From positions 1-16,077 of the forward strand of contig JBOFSQ010000041.1 of NCBI GenBank assembly GCA_051651625.1: DNA of 16,077 bases, read 5' to 3'. This document shows positions 1-7,281 of this stretch, in pieces. The notes under the pieces were generated by a model, which worked only from the letters and a program-made list of their open reading frames with translations, was not told the DNA's origin and made no database searches. The DNA comes from JBOFSQ01 sp051651625 (GTDB taxonomy: Bacteria > Planctomycetota > Planctomycetia > Pirellulales > Thermoguttaceae). A program made the translations under genes and the position numbers. Each line of letters opens with the position of its first letter. The first letter of the stretch is position 1.

Positions 1-1680
1 TCGTGCGGCGAAACGCCTTTGAGCCAGATACAAAATCGTCTCCCGTTGTTGATGAACTCCTCCGCACCAACGTAAGGACGCACGAACTTTTTTGCGTCTG
101 GACAAGTTTTGAGCAACGCTTTTCGCTCGGCGGCGTCAAACAAAAAGTGACCACCGTCAATCGGCTGATTGCCGAATAACATCAAAGGTGCCACGCCAAA
201 TGGCTTGCTCCGATTCGTCACTAACACGCTCGGTGCGGCAACCAAGTACGGATTGATTTGTTTGACGATGGCAGCGCGCGGTTCGTTTGTAACCATGTCG
301 TACAGAAACAGCTTCTTCTCTGAACGATCCGATGTGCTAAATCCAACGATGACGCAGAAAACAGCAGTTGCCGCGTGCTTCGTTGCTCCACTTGAACGTT
401 TGATGCGCGAAGTTAATTTTGATCGCGTAACGATCAAACAATGTTTGCCACAACGCCGGCACCTGTTCGCCTTGGCAAATCGAGTTCGTTGAGACGAACG
501 CACATTCGATTTTCGTTCCTTGAATGTACTCCGCCGCTTTTTTGTACCAGCACGTCACATAATCGAGGTTGCCACAGTTTTTCACACCAGCGAGCACGGT
601 TTCCAAATCGCGTTTTTGCGTACTGTCCATGAGTCTCGCGCCCGCAAACGGCGGATTTCCCAAGATGAAACTCAATTCCGTTTTCGGGACGACACTTTCC
701 CAATCGAGCGGCAGTGCGTTCGCGCAGCGAATCGTTGGCGACGTTGTGAGCGGAATCCGCAAGTACGATTTGCCGAAGTGTGCGCGGACTTCGTTGTTCA
801 TCTGGTGGTCAATGAGCCAGAGCGCAGTCTGCGCGATGAGCGATGGAAACTCCTCAATTTCGATACCGTAAAACTGGTTGACGTTAACACGAACAAGCAA
901 CTCCAAATCCAACAGCGGTGTACCGCGTGCGAGTTCGTCGCGGCGTAACGCTTCGATGACTTTGATGTCGAGTTCACGCAGTTCGCGGTAGGTGACGATC
1001 AAAAAGTTCCCGCAGCCACACGCAGGGTCAAGAAACTTGAGCGACGCAAGTTTTTCGTGAAACGCATGGAGCCGTTCTTCGCGTACGCTTTTCGTGCGTA
1101 GTGCGGTGATTGCGAGTAACTCTGCTTGCAATTCGTCCAAAAAGAGCGGGTTGATCAGCTTGAGAATGTTTGCTTCGCTCGTGTAGTGCGCACCGAGGTT
1201 GCGGCGTTCTTGCGGATTCATGACGCTTTGGAACATCGCGCCGAAAATCGCCGGACTGATTTGACTCCAATCAAACTCGGCACATTCGATGAGCGTCTCG
1301 CGCATCTTTTCGTCAAAATCGGGGCTGACGATTTGTTCTGCGAAGAGCTGACCATTCACATACGGAAACACTTGCAGATGTTCATCGAGTTTTGTGGAGC
1401 GGTTCGGTTTGGGCGTGTTGAGCGTCTCGAAGATTTTTTGGACGTGAAGCGCGACATCGGAGCCATCGAGTTTTGTTCGCGTGCGCAAGAAGTTGAGAAA
1501 CGCATCTTTGGGAAAAATGCCCGTGTCTTCGGCGAAGAGGCAGAAGAGCATTCGCACGAGGTAGATTTCGAGTTGATGCCCACCGTAGCCGGTTTCTTTG
1601 AGGAGGTCGTGGAGGCGTCCCATAAACTCGGCAGCCTTGATGAACGTCGTCAGGTTGTGGTCTGATTCGGTGGAGTTCAT
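1..1680 (-). pseudogene. MmeI-like N6-adenine DNA methyltransferase, frameshifted and truncated at window edge
   Basis: This is a class I SAM-dependent DNA methyltransferase of the MmeI/type IIG kind, which methylates adenine in DNA. Numbering from the ATG at 1680, a helical domain covers residues ~15-110, SAM-binding motif I (LDPACGCGNFL) is near residue 218, and catalytic motif IV (GNPPF) is at 341-345. The frame runs to WSNEARGN (residue 438) and then hits a stop at 337. The next frame resumes immediately as AVFCVIVGF and stays open to position 1, including VRPYVGAEEFINN and ICIWLKG-like target-recognition sequence (here FCIWLKGVSP). About two bases are therefore missing near 366/367; restoring a GC there gives ARGNAAVFCVIVGF. 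The N-terminal nuclease-type domain normally present in this family is also absent (see the remnant at 1947-2065). The gene looks inactivated, although a sequencing error at the indel cannot be excluded. The rest of the target-recognition and C-terminal domains lie outside the window. Confidence 0.85.
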
Positions 1681-1727
1681 TGCTCGCAGACAATTAATTG
1701 GTTGCCGGAATTTGTGACGACCTGTAT

Positions 1728-1946
1728 GAGTCGCGTAGCGACGGCCTTATTGTAGCCGAGGGCAAGATGTACTCGTCGCAGCCCTCGGTTTGTGGCCCCA
1801 ATGGAGTCGGAAGCTCCGTAGGAGCGGCCTAATTTGCGCACGGATTAGATCGCTCCTACGGAGCTACGGATTGGTTGTGTTCGTCAACCGAGGGTTGCGC
1901 TTCGCTACACCCTCGGCTACAATTAGGTCGTCGCTACGCGACTAGG
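1728..1946. mobile_element. MITE-like nested palindromic element (~220 bp), no coding capacity
   Basis: The outer arms are inverted copies: 1730-1760 (GAGTCGCGTAGCGACGGCCT, then TATTGTAGCCGAGGGC) matches the reverse complement of 1909-1945 with few differences. A second inverted pair, AGCTCCGTAGGAGCG at 1812-1826 and its exact complement at 1851-1865, sits inside. Each arm also carries its own CCGAGGG...CCCTCGG hairpin (1756-1789 and 1888-1916). The element separates the methyltransferase core from its likely 5' remnant. There is no ORF, so movement would need a transposase supplied elsewhere. No clear target-site duplication was seen. Confidence 0.7.
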
Positions 1947-2065
1947 AACGCGCCTTCTTCGCGTATCGCGTCAGAATACTTGAGCGCGAACACCGCAGCA
2001 CGCTGGCGCATTGCGTTGAACGCGACCCGCGCGGGCGACGATTGGCGTGACGTTTTGCGTGGCAC
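1947..2065 (-). pseudogene. probable 5' remnant of the same methyltransferase gene
   Basis: A short open stretch begins at a GTG (2065) and reads VPRKTSRQSSPARVAFN, then MRQRAAVFALKYSDAIREE, before it runs into the palindromic element and a stop. The pattern 'RAxxFAxxxxDAxREE' is what I would expect at the start of the nuclease domain of MmeI-like proteins, where the usual form is F-A-x-x-W-x-D-A-x-R-E-x-A. It lies on the same strand, just upstream of the methyltransferase core, and has a TATAAT box 50 bases upstream. The best reading is the original N-terminus, cut off from the core by loss of the nuclease domain and presence of a repeat element. No clear Shine-Dalgarno precedes the GTG. The match is from memory of the family and is moderate only. 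Confidence 0.45.
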
Positions 2066-2114
2066 TTGAGAACACGGTTTGTTGCGAACGAACGTGATAC
2101 TATAACCCCGCGCG

Positions 2115-2120
2115 ATTATA
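2115..2120 (-). promoter_or_regulatory. TATAAT -10 box for the methyltransferase locus
   Basis: On the minus strand the sequence reads GGTATAATC, a perfect sigma-70-type -10, 50 bases upstream of the GTG at 2065. No good -35 is visible at 16-18 bases spacing. The same GGTATAATC string precedes lpxD. The box abuts the hairpin at 2121-2145. Confidence 0.4.
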
Positions 2121-2145
2121 CCACTGGCGAACAAAGTGCCAGTGG
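2121..2145. repeat. hairpin CCACTGGC / GCCAGTGG
   Basis: Perfect 8-bp inverted repeat with a 9-base loop, directly next to the TATAAT box at 2115-2120. It could be an operator-like site or a dispersed intergenic repeat; there is no T-run to make it a good terminator. Confidence 0.5.
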
Positions 2146-2170
2146 CTAACACGGAGAAAATGCCCAGAAT

Positions 2171-2237
2171 GACACTTTTCTCGAAAGTGTCAAAACGCTA
2201 GAATTGCCGGTCTCCGCGACACTTCACGGAGTGTCGC
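2171..2237. repeat. two hairpins downstream of tRNA-Gln
   Basis: GACACTTT/AAAGTGTC (2171-2191, 5-base loop) and GCGACACT/AGTGTCGC (2216-2237, 6-base loop) are both perfect. They lie just past the 3' end of tRNA-Gln in its direction of transcription, so one or both may end or process the lpxD/tRNA-Gln transcript. Neither is followed by a clear T-run on the minus strand, so a canonical intrinsic terminator is not proven. Confidence 0.45.
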
Positions 2238-2248
2238 AAACCGCCAAA

Positions 2249-2319
2249 CTGGGGAACAGGGATTCGAACCCCAACTAACTGGTTCAGAGCCAGTCGTGCT
2301 ACCTTTACACAATTCCCCA
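2249..2319 (-). tRNA. tRNA-Gln (anticodon CUG)
   Basis: The minus strand folds into a complete cloverleaf: acceptor TGGGGAA/TTCCCCA, a 4-bp D stem with an AAAGGTA loop, anticodon arm ACTGG-CTCTGAA-CCAGT giving anticodon CUG, a 4-base variable loop, and a T arm with loop TTCGAAT. The T stem has two G-T wobbles. The discriminator base is G, usual for glutamine tRNAs. The 3' CCA is not encoded. It follows lpxD on the same strand after 63 bases. Confidence 0.95.
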
Positions 2320-2382
2320 ATGTGTACTCGTTCGCCCACGATTCGACGCGGAGGCGGAATTGTAACGTCTAATCGTTTGCGG

Positions 2383-3438
2383 TCAATCCCGTGACGACGC
2401 CTGCAAAGACGTTTTGAGCGTTTCGAGCTGCGCGACACGTTCTTGCAACGCCTTCATTTCTTTGCGCATTTCAGGAAGCCGCGCGAGGCTGACTTGAATT
2501 CGCATCTGCTCTTTTTCGGGCGTCGCCGGAATCCCAACGACGCGAGCCTCCGGCGCAATGTCGGCAAGTATCCCAGACATCGCACCAAGAACCGCACGTT
2601 CGCCGATGTGAACGTGGTCTTTGACGCCAACACGCCCCGCCATCACAACGAAATCGCCAGTAGTCGTACTCCCCGCGATCCCCGTGTGCGCACAGATGAG
2701 ATTGTGACGCCCCAGCGAACAGTTGTGTCCAATCATAACCTGATTGTCGATCTTCGTGCCGTCACCGATTAGAGTGGAACCATACGTCGCACGATCAATC
2801 GTCGCACAAGCACCGACTTCCACATCGTCGCCAAGTACAACGTTGCCATATTGCGGACCAAGTTTGTGCCCCGCCGCCGCAGAGCTATAACCGAATCCGT
2901 AACTCCCGATCACGCTGCCAGCGTGCAAAATGCACCGTTTCCCGACAACCGTATTTTCGTTAAGAATGACGTTCGGGAAAAGCGTTGTCGCGTCGTCGAT
3001 GTGACTGCCGGTCATCACGACCGCACCGCTGCCGATGGTGCAGTCGTCACCGATTGTTACGCTCTCGCCAATGACGGCGAAGGGATCAATCCGCACACCA
3101 CGACCGATCTTTGCCGATGCAGCGATCCGCGCATCGGGACTGATCACACGCGGCGGGGCAGGGTGGGGCGGCGAAAAAAACAAGACTATCTTCTCAAACG
3201 CCGCAACCGGCTCGTCGGTCTCGACGAGTACAAACCCATCGTGACGAAAACCACGCGGGACAACAACCGCCCCCGCACGGCAACGCTTCAAAAGAACGGC
3301 CCGATCCGCCCGTTCGAGAAACGTGATCGCCTCCGGCGTAGCACTCTGAATCGGCGCGACTCCTTCGATAACCATCGTAGAATCACCAACTACGTTTCCC
3401 CCAACATGTGCAGCCAACTCGGCAATAGTGACAGGCAT
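2383..3438 (-). CDS. lpxD: UDP-3-O-acylglucosamine N-acyltransferase LpxD
   Basis: LpxD adds the second (N-linked) 3-hydroxyacyl chain to UDP-3-O-acyl-glucosamine from acyl-ACP, the third step of lipid A synthesis, in the cytosol as a trimer. The 351-residue product has the family's usual length and layout: an N-terminal uridine-binding domain (residues ~1-95, with GVAPIQSATPEAITFL), a left-handed beta-helix of hexapeptide repeats (~98-300, e.g. IGRGVRIDPFAVIGESVTIG), and a C-terminal helix (~305-345). The catalytic histidine is H238 in IGHNCSLG, and YGFGY (residues 180-184) is the conserved loop before the active-site region. The start is the only one that keeps the whole N-terminal domain; the Shine-Dalgarno is weak (GTGAG). 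It stands alone rather than with lpxA/fabZ. A TATAAT box sits ~58 bases upstream. Confidence 0.95.
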   Translation of the reverse strand: MPVTIAELAAHVGGNVVGDSTMVIEGVAPIQSATPEAITFLERADRAVLLKRCRAGAVVVPRGFRHDGFVLVETDEPVAAFEKIVLFFSPPHPAPPRVISPDARIAASAKIGRGVRIDPFAVIGESVTIGDDCTIGSGAVVMTGSHIDDATTLFPNVILNENTVVGKRCILHAGSVIGSYGFGYSSAAAGHKLGPQYGNVVLGDDVEVGACATIDRATYGSTLIGDGTKIDNQVMIGHNCSLGRHNLICAHTGIAGSTTTGDFVVMAGRVGVKDHVHIGERAVLGAMSGILADIAPEARVVGIPATPEKEQMRIQVSLARLPEMRKEMKALQERVAQLETLKTSLQASSRD

Positions 3439-3495
3439 AGAAACTCACTGTACAGATAACGCAACACCAACCATTCACACGCAAACGCGGCGGGG

Positions 3496-3501
3496 ATTAT
3501 A
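3496..3501 (-). promoter_or_regulatory. TATAAT -10 box for lpxD
   Basis: The minus strand reads GGTATAATC at 58-63 bases upstream of the lpxD start, giving a leader of about 50 bases. The -35 region is not close to consensus. It matches the box in front of the methyltransferase remnant. Confidence 0.45.
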
Positions 3502-3511
3502 CCGCCGCAAG

Positions 3512-3612
3512 TGTGTAGCGGTAGGGCCAGCAAGGTAGACCCGTTACGGGTTACGGGTCAATTTGTAGGCTTCACCCTCCACAAGACCGCAGCCTCGCTG
3601 GGCCGCTACCGT
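3512..3612. repeat. imperfect nested palindrome upstream of lpxD
   Basis: The outer arms are TAGCGGTAGGGCCAGCAAGG (near 3516) and GCCTCGCTGGGCCGCTACC (near 3590), imperfectly complementary. Inside is GACCCGT...ACGGGTC (3538-3560) and a TTGTAGG...CCACAA pair. The architecture resembles the larger element at 1728-1946, but the sequence differs. There is no ORF. Confidence 0.5.
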
Positions 3613-3684
3613 TTTGGTACGGAAAATTCAAACCGTCTTGCAGAATTTCACGTCCTGCAATGCCACCGATGCAATTAGGACACG

Positions 3685-3770
3685 AAACAAAATTAGAACG
3701 CGAAGCATAAGCGAGTGATGAATCACCATTGGGCGCAGAGTTTGTCATTCCCGCGACGGAAACGGGAATC
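3685..3770 (-). repeat. dispersed repeat, copy 1 (inverted partner of 7105-7164) plus ATTCCCG hairpin
   Basis: On the minus strand 3693-3751 reads GGAATGACAAACTCTGCGCC then CAATGGTGATTCATCACTCG and GCTTCGCGTTCT; this is a near match to the plus strand at 7105-7164 on the far side of the DUF1559 operon. It adjoins a hairpin ATTCCCG/CGGGAAT (3747-3769) of the type repeated at 10,715 and 10,847. Confidence 0.65.
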
Positions 3771-3836
3771 TACAGAACACTCGCCAAAAGTAGTTGCCTT
3801 TGATTAGTCTGCCAACACATGCGACAACAGCCACTG

Positions 3837-4349
3837 CTACTTCAATTCCACCCGCACTGCTTTGCCAACATCAATCGCGTGCTTCGTGGACGCTCGACTG
3901 ATTTCGATTGAGGCACTTGTCGTCTTCGGCGAGTTGAACTCTGGGTTCACGAGGTCATAAGTGGGGCATACTTCCTTCGCAAGGGCCGCCTGATAATCTC
4001 CGATATTTTCGTCTGCCCTCGGTGGAGGAAGTTTTGATGGAGTGTACTCGCGCTTGGTAATGAGCACCTTGAATTTGCCAGCGGGGGCACCCGCAAATTG
4101 ACCGTAGGTCGCTATAACCGCGACACCGTTTGAATCCGTCTTTCCCATAACGGGCCACCGTGAAAGGGAAGTGTCTTCTGGCACCAAGGTCACGGAAGCG
4201 TCGGCAAGTGGAGACCCTTCTTGCGTCACCGTAATTGCAACACCACTAACGAGTGCTGGAAATCCTTCTGGCGGAACTGGTCCGCTCTGACACCCAGTTG
4301 CCGCCGTCCAAACAAACAAAACCAATGCACTATTCTGCCACAATTTCAT
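3837..4349 (-). CDS. small lipoprotein with carboxypeptidase-regulatory-like (Ig-type) fold
   Basis: The product is a 170-residue exported protein. The start at 4349 is chosen because GGAG precedes it and it gives a proper signal peptide: MKLWQNSALVLFVWTAATGC, with a lipobox-like ATGC cysteine at residue 20. A longer frame upstream would overlap DUF1559-A and bury the signal peptide. The mature part (VSGVAITVTQEGSPLADASV, then GKTDSNGVAVIATY and GKFKVLITK) is typical of transthyretin/carboxypeptidase-regulatory-like beta-sandwiches, which in planctomycetes commonly sit directly behind a DUF1559 gene. Here it is the last gene of the operon, 67 bases after DUF1559-A. The role is unknown; a surface-anchored accessory to the pseudopilin-type proteins is the likely job, inferred from context. 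Confidence 0.8.
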   Translation of the reverse strand: MKLWQNSALVLFVWTAATGCQSGPVPPEGFPALVSGVAITVTQEGSPLADASVTLVPEDTSLSRWPVMGKTDSNGVAVIATYGQFAGAPAGKFKVLITKREYTPSKLPPPRADENIGDYQAALAKEVCPTYDLVNPEFNSPKTTSASIEISRASTKHAIDVGKAVRVELK

Positions 4350-4416
4350 CTTTGATTCTCCAAATAGCTGGCCACATGCGAACGTACTAACGCAAACACA
4401 CTGCACATGCACACAA

Positions 4417-5556
4417 TTAGTCACCTTGAGCAGGCGTCCCCATAGCTCCCCAAATGCCATAAGGACTCCTTCGCTGGTACTCGTTGCGGTGTGGGCCTAT
4501 GATGTCACCGCAATTAATAGACTCTGAAATAAACGACGTGGAACCATCACACCTACCCACATTCACGCCACCGGCGTGATAACTGGAAGCCGATCCAAGC
4601 TGCACCATTGGGGTGTTGTCTTGCGGTGGTGTCGCCGTGCTATGCACGCAGTTTGGTGAATTGGGAGGCAAGATAGTCATAAAAGCACTGTTGACAGGGT
4701 AGCCAGACAAAAATCGCGCGCAACGGTGCGAATTGTTATTATCAGGCATGTTTAACAGCTTTCTATTCGTTGTACTGATCATCGCTAGACACTCACTAGG
4801 TCTTGTTGAAACAGTGGCACCGCCACTCACCCACATGGCATTTGCAGCAATGAACCCACCCTTCACGGTTATGTCATTGCGGCCACTGGCAGATACGCCT
4901 TCGCTTACAGCTAACGTGTTGCTGGTACCATCGGTGATAAAATCTATGCCGTGCCAAGTAACCGGTGCAAACACGCCACGCGCATTGTTAATCCTACTTT
5001 GATCCGCCAGTTTGCCATCTGCTTTGATGTTACCACCATTGGCCCAGTGAATGGTATCACCCCAACAGACGACCATATTGCAGCGAGCTTGCTGTGCATC
5101 GTCACCGCCGGGTTGGTTGGCATTCGGGTCAGAGGGGCAGAGGAAAGTGGGAATAACCCCCTTGCGAAAATCGCCTCCTCCGGTGTGTTGACTGCTGAAG
5201 TTGTCGGTGATTATCGTTTGGATCAAGCCGCTGTAACGCGCTTCTTGTTCCATAAACGGGAGGATGAATACGGCCGTACCGAAATCCGTTGCGAGGTTTC
5301 CAGTTGCCGCCAGTGCTTTCTCATTAGCCGTTAATGCAAGGTGCGCTCTCCCGGCTGGGAAGCTGCTGTGCTTGTCGTGGTAGTTTTGTAGTGCCAAAAC
5401 GTACTGTTTGACATGGCTGCTACACTGCATGCGCCGCGCAGCTTCGCGTGCTGCTTGCACGGCTGGTAGCAACAAAGCGACCAAAACACCGATGATGGCG
5501 ATAACGACCAACAACTCAACCAACGTAAATCCGCGATACATTTTTGTCATTGTCAT
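4417..5556 (-). CDS. DUF1559 pseudopilin-type protein A
   Basis: A 379-residue protein with a short basic leader ending at G9, then FTLVELLVVIAIIGVLVALL, which is the type IV pilin/type II secretion N-methylation signal (cleavage between G9 and F10, Glu at +5) and single membrane helix. Next come AREAARRMQC and an NYHDKHSSFPAGR segment typical of DUF1559, a DGTSNTLAVSE motif near residue 210, and the C-terminal H-X9-DG signature (YHAGGVNVGRCDG). The start is supported by AGGAG 8-9 bases upstream. It lies between DUF1559-B (68-base gap) and the lipoprotein (67-base gap), an operon-like spacing. DUF1559 proteins are massively expanded in planctomycetes; their function is not established, though a secreted or surface pseudopilus-like structure is the usual proposal. 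Confidence 0.93.
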   Translation of the reverse strand: MTMTKMYRGFTLVELLVVIAIIGVLVALLLPAVQAAREAARRMQCSSHVKQYVLALQNYHDKHSSFPAGRAHLALTANEKALAATGNLATDFGTAVFILPFMEQEARYSGLIQTIITDNFSSQHTGGGDFRKGVIPTFLCPSDPNANQPGGDDAQQARCNMVVCWGDTIHWANGGNIKADGKLADQSRINNARGVFAPVTWHGIDFITDGTSNTLAVSEGVSASGRNDITVKGGFIAANAMWVSGGATVSTRPSECLAMISTTNRKLLNMPDNNNSHRCARFLSGYPVNSAFMTILPPNSPNCVHSTATPPQDNTPMVQLGSASSYHAGGVNVGRCDGSTSFISESINCGDIIGPHRNEYQRRSPYGIWGAMGTPAQGD

Positions 5557-5624
5557 GATTCATTCTCCTTGTGTACAAAGTGCAACCTGTAAACAACCAA
5601 ACACGTTTCAAAATCGCTAACCAC

Positions 5625-6938
5625 TTAAAAGGTGGTCGATTCGCCACCGCTTCTTGAACCCAGCGCCCCCCAAACACCAAATGGAGATGGCCCAGATGAG
5701 GTACACACTGGCCCAGTCGTACCAAAAGACACTGAACTGATCGTATCCGATACAAACCGCGCACTTCCATCGGCAACAGCAACAATGACGCCTCCCGAAT
5801 GGTAACTGGTCGGTGGGTTAAACATTGGATTTGGATCACCTCCTGTTCGGCACGTTGGTGAATTGGGCGGCAATATCGTGTTGACCCAAGTAAAGTAGTT
5901 CGCAGCATCGGCCCATCGATCACCATATCCAGACGAAAAGGCTACCGTTGAGAGATATTCCCCGTTGGCCGCCGTATCTAGGCACGTTTTCGGAATCAAG
6001 GTGGTTTCGCATCCTCCCGATGTGGTCGGAAGACTTGAAGCTGCGATAGTAGCAACCACTCCACGCACACGCGCATCCAAACGAGAGGATACACGTTCAC
6101 TCATCAAGATAGTGTTACTCGTCCCATCCGTAAGTGACTGAAGCCCCAACCAGCGACACGGAGCGAACGCACCACGCGAACGCCCAAACTCATAGTCATC
6201 TGTGAATGGCGTATAGTCACCGCCACAAAAAGCGTAATCCGTGGGCGAGGCGTCACTGGTTGACCGTATGCGAGATTGATTATTCGAGGGACAGAATAAA
6301 TAGCTTTGGCGCTGGCGCGCCACACGCCAAGTGATTTTCAGTGTGCCTGTGTCAGTCTCCGCTCCATTCCATGGGTGACGTGCGTTTGCATTGACCGTTA
6401 CGCCGCCGATTTTAATCACACCAGTACATTGGACAACTTCGTCGTATGTGGCATTCTGCTCCATAAATGGCAGGAGGGAGACGAAACCACTCCAGCGTCC
6501 CCACTCTTGGTAGCCGTTCGCCCCGGTCGCGGTAGTGGTGTTAGTCGACTGTGAACCCGGTCGCCCCGAAGGAAGAGAGCCATGGGTGTCGTGGTAGTTG
6601 TGGCATGCGAGAGCAAGCTGCTTGAGTTGATTTGTACACTGCATCCTTCTCGCCGCTTCGCGCGCAGCTTGCACGGCAGGGAGAAGTAGGGCAACGAGAA
6701 CGCCGATGATGGCGATCACTACAAGAAGCTCAACGAGCGTAAAACCGCGATGGCGGTTTCGAGTAAAAGTGGAGCAATCGGCGTCAGAGAAGACGCCAAA
6801 GAAGCAGCAAAGTTTATCAGGATACCCCCCCCCCCCCATTTTAACATTTTGGCTAACACTAGGCGCACCGCAGGCGGCGCACACTATGTCGAGCATTGTT
6901 TCTAAACCAGAAACAAAAACCATCCGCATCTTGTCCAT
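5625..6938 (-). CDS. DUF1559 pseudopilin-type protein B, with poly-G tract in its leader
   Basis: The product has 437 residues if started at ATG 6938, which is preceded by a strong AAAGGAGA site; a longer frame to 6992 lacks such a signal. The leader is unusually long (~65 residues, including MDKMRMVFVSGL, then CAACGAPSV and a run of four glycines at 35-38) before the prepilin signal RNRHRG/FTLVELL (cleavage G65/F66, Glu at +5). The DUF1559 body follows (CHNYHDTHGSLPSGRPGS, then LTDGTSNTILMSERV), ending with the H-X9-DG motif (YHSGGVIVAVADG). The glycine run is encoded by 13 consecutive G. One more G stops translation within a few codons; one fewer shifts to a different ~35-codon frame. The gene can therefore be switched by slippage. 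It is first in a three-gene operon. A weak TTGACT/TACGCT pair (7029-7002, 16-base spacer) could be its promoter. Alternatively, translation begins at the ATG that opens the G-run. Confidence 0.88.
   Translation of the reverse strand: MDKMRMVFVSGLETMLDIVCAACGAPSVSQNVKMGGGGYPDKLCCFFGVFSDADCSTFTRNRHRGFTLVELLVVIAIIGVLVALLLPAVQAAREAARRMQCTNQLKQLALACHNYHDTHGSLPSGRPGSQSTNTTTATGANGYQEWGRWSGFVSLLPFMEQNATYDEVVQCTGVIKIGGVTVNANARHPWNGAETDTGTLKITWRVARQRQSYLFCPSNNQSRIRSTSDASPTDYAFCGGDYTPFTDDYEFGRSRGAFAPCRWLGLQSLTDGTSNTILMSERVSSRLDARVRGVVATIAASSLPTTSGGCETTLIPKTCLDTAANGEYLSTVAFSSGYGDRWADAANYFTWVNTILPPNSPTCRTGGDPNPMFNPPTSYHSGGVIVAVADGSARFVSDTISSVSFGTTGPVCTSSGPSPFGVWGALGSRSGGESTTF
6825..6837 (-). repeat. 13-bp homopolymeric G tract within DUF1559-B
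   Basis: Thirteen C on the plus strand (13 G on the coding strand) fall between the Shine-Dalgarno-supported start at 6938 and the prepilin signal. In the current length the leader and the DUF1559 body are in frame. Tracts of this length commonly slip during replication and are the hallmark of phase-variable genes in other bacteria. Confidence 0.9.
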
Positions 6939-7104
6939 TGTCTGTCTCCTTTCAAATAGAGAAACCGAAGAAACGTGAAAGCCAGCGAGCAACGGGCGGT
7001 AAGCGTACCGCGCGGGTCGCCTTAGTCAATGGGGGGAATCGACTTTTGGGTTGTGAGTGGGTTTGTAGTTTTGCGCGAAGCGGAAAATCTTCACTGACTT
7101 TGCT

Positions 7105-7164
7105 GGAATGACGAACGCTGCGCCCAATGGCGATTCATCACTCGCTGTACGCTTCGTATTCTGT
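7105..7164 (+). repeat. dispersed repeat, copy 2 (inverted partner of 3693-3751)
   Basis: GGAATGACGAACGCTGCGCC, CAATGGCGATTCATCACTCG and GCTTCGTATTCT align without gaps over ~57 bases with the minus strand of copy 1, with roughly eight or nine mismatches. The pair brackets the whole DUF1559-B/A/lipoprotein operon in inverted orientation. A more diverged relative (CACTCGCTTACGCTTC, CGCTCTGAC) lies at about 10,783-10,808. Confidence 0.65.
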
Positions 7165-7281
7165 GTTCTGATTCTCCTGCTTCTGTCGCGTGCTGATGCT
7201 GGCGCGTACAATCGCGCCAGCGACGTTTTCACAGTTCTGCCAGCACACTTCGCTTACTTTCGCATTTGCGTCAAGAGAGCA

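Noticed and set aside
1126..1665. 179-codon plus-strand ORF
   Set aside because: It lies antisense within the methyltransferase, which has recognisable motifs; no RBS and no family features.
2190..2438. 82-codon minus-strand ORF
   Set aside because: It reads straight through tRNA-Gln and the adjacent hairpin.
2851..3459. 202-codon plus-strand ORF
   Set aside because: Antisense shadow of lpxD, whose hexapeptide repeats and catalytic histidine are unmistakable.
3460..3836. CRISPR array or small RNA gene in the repeat-rich gap
   Set aside because: The repeats are inverted and unequal, with no regular direct-repeat/spacer pattern and no recognisable RNA family.
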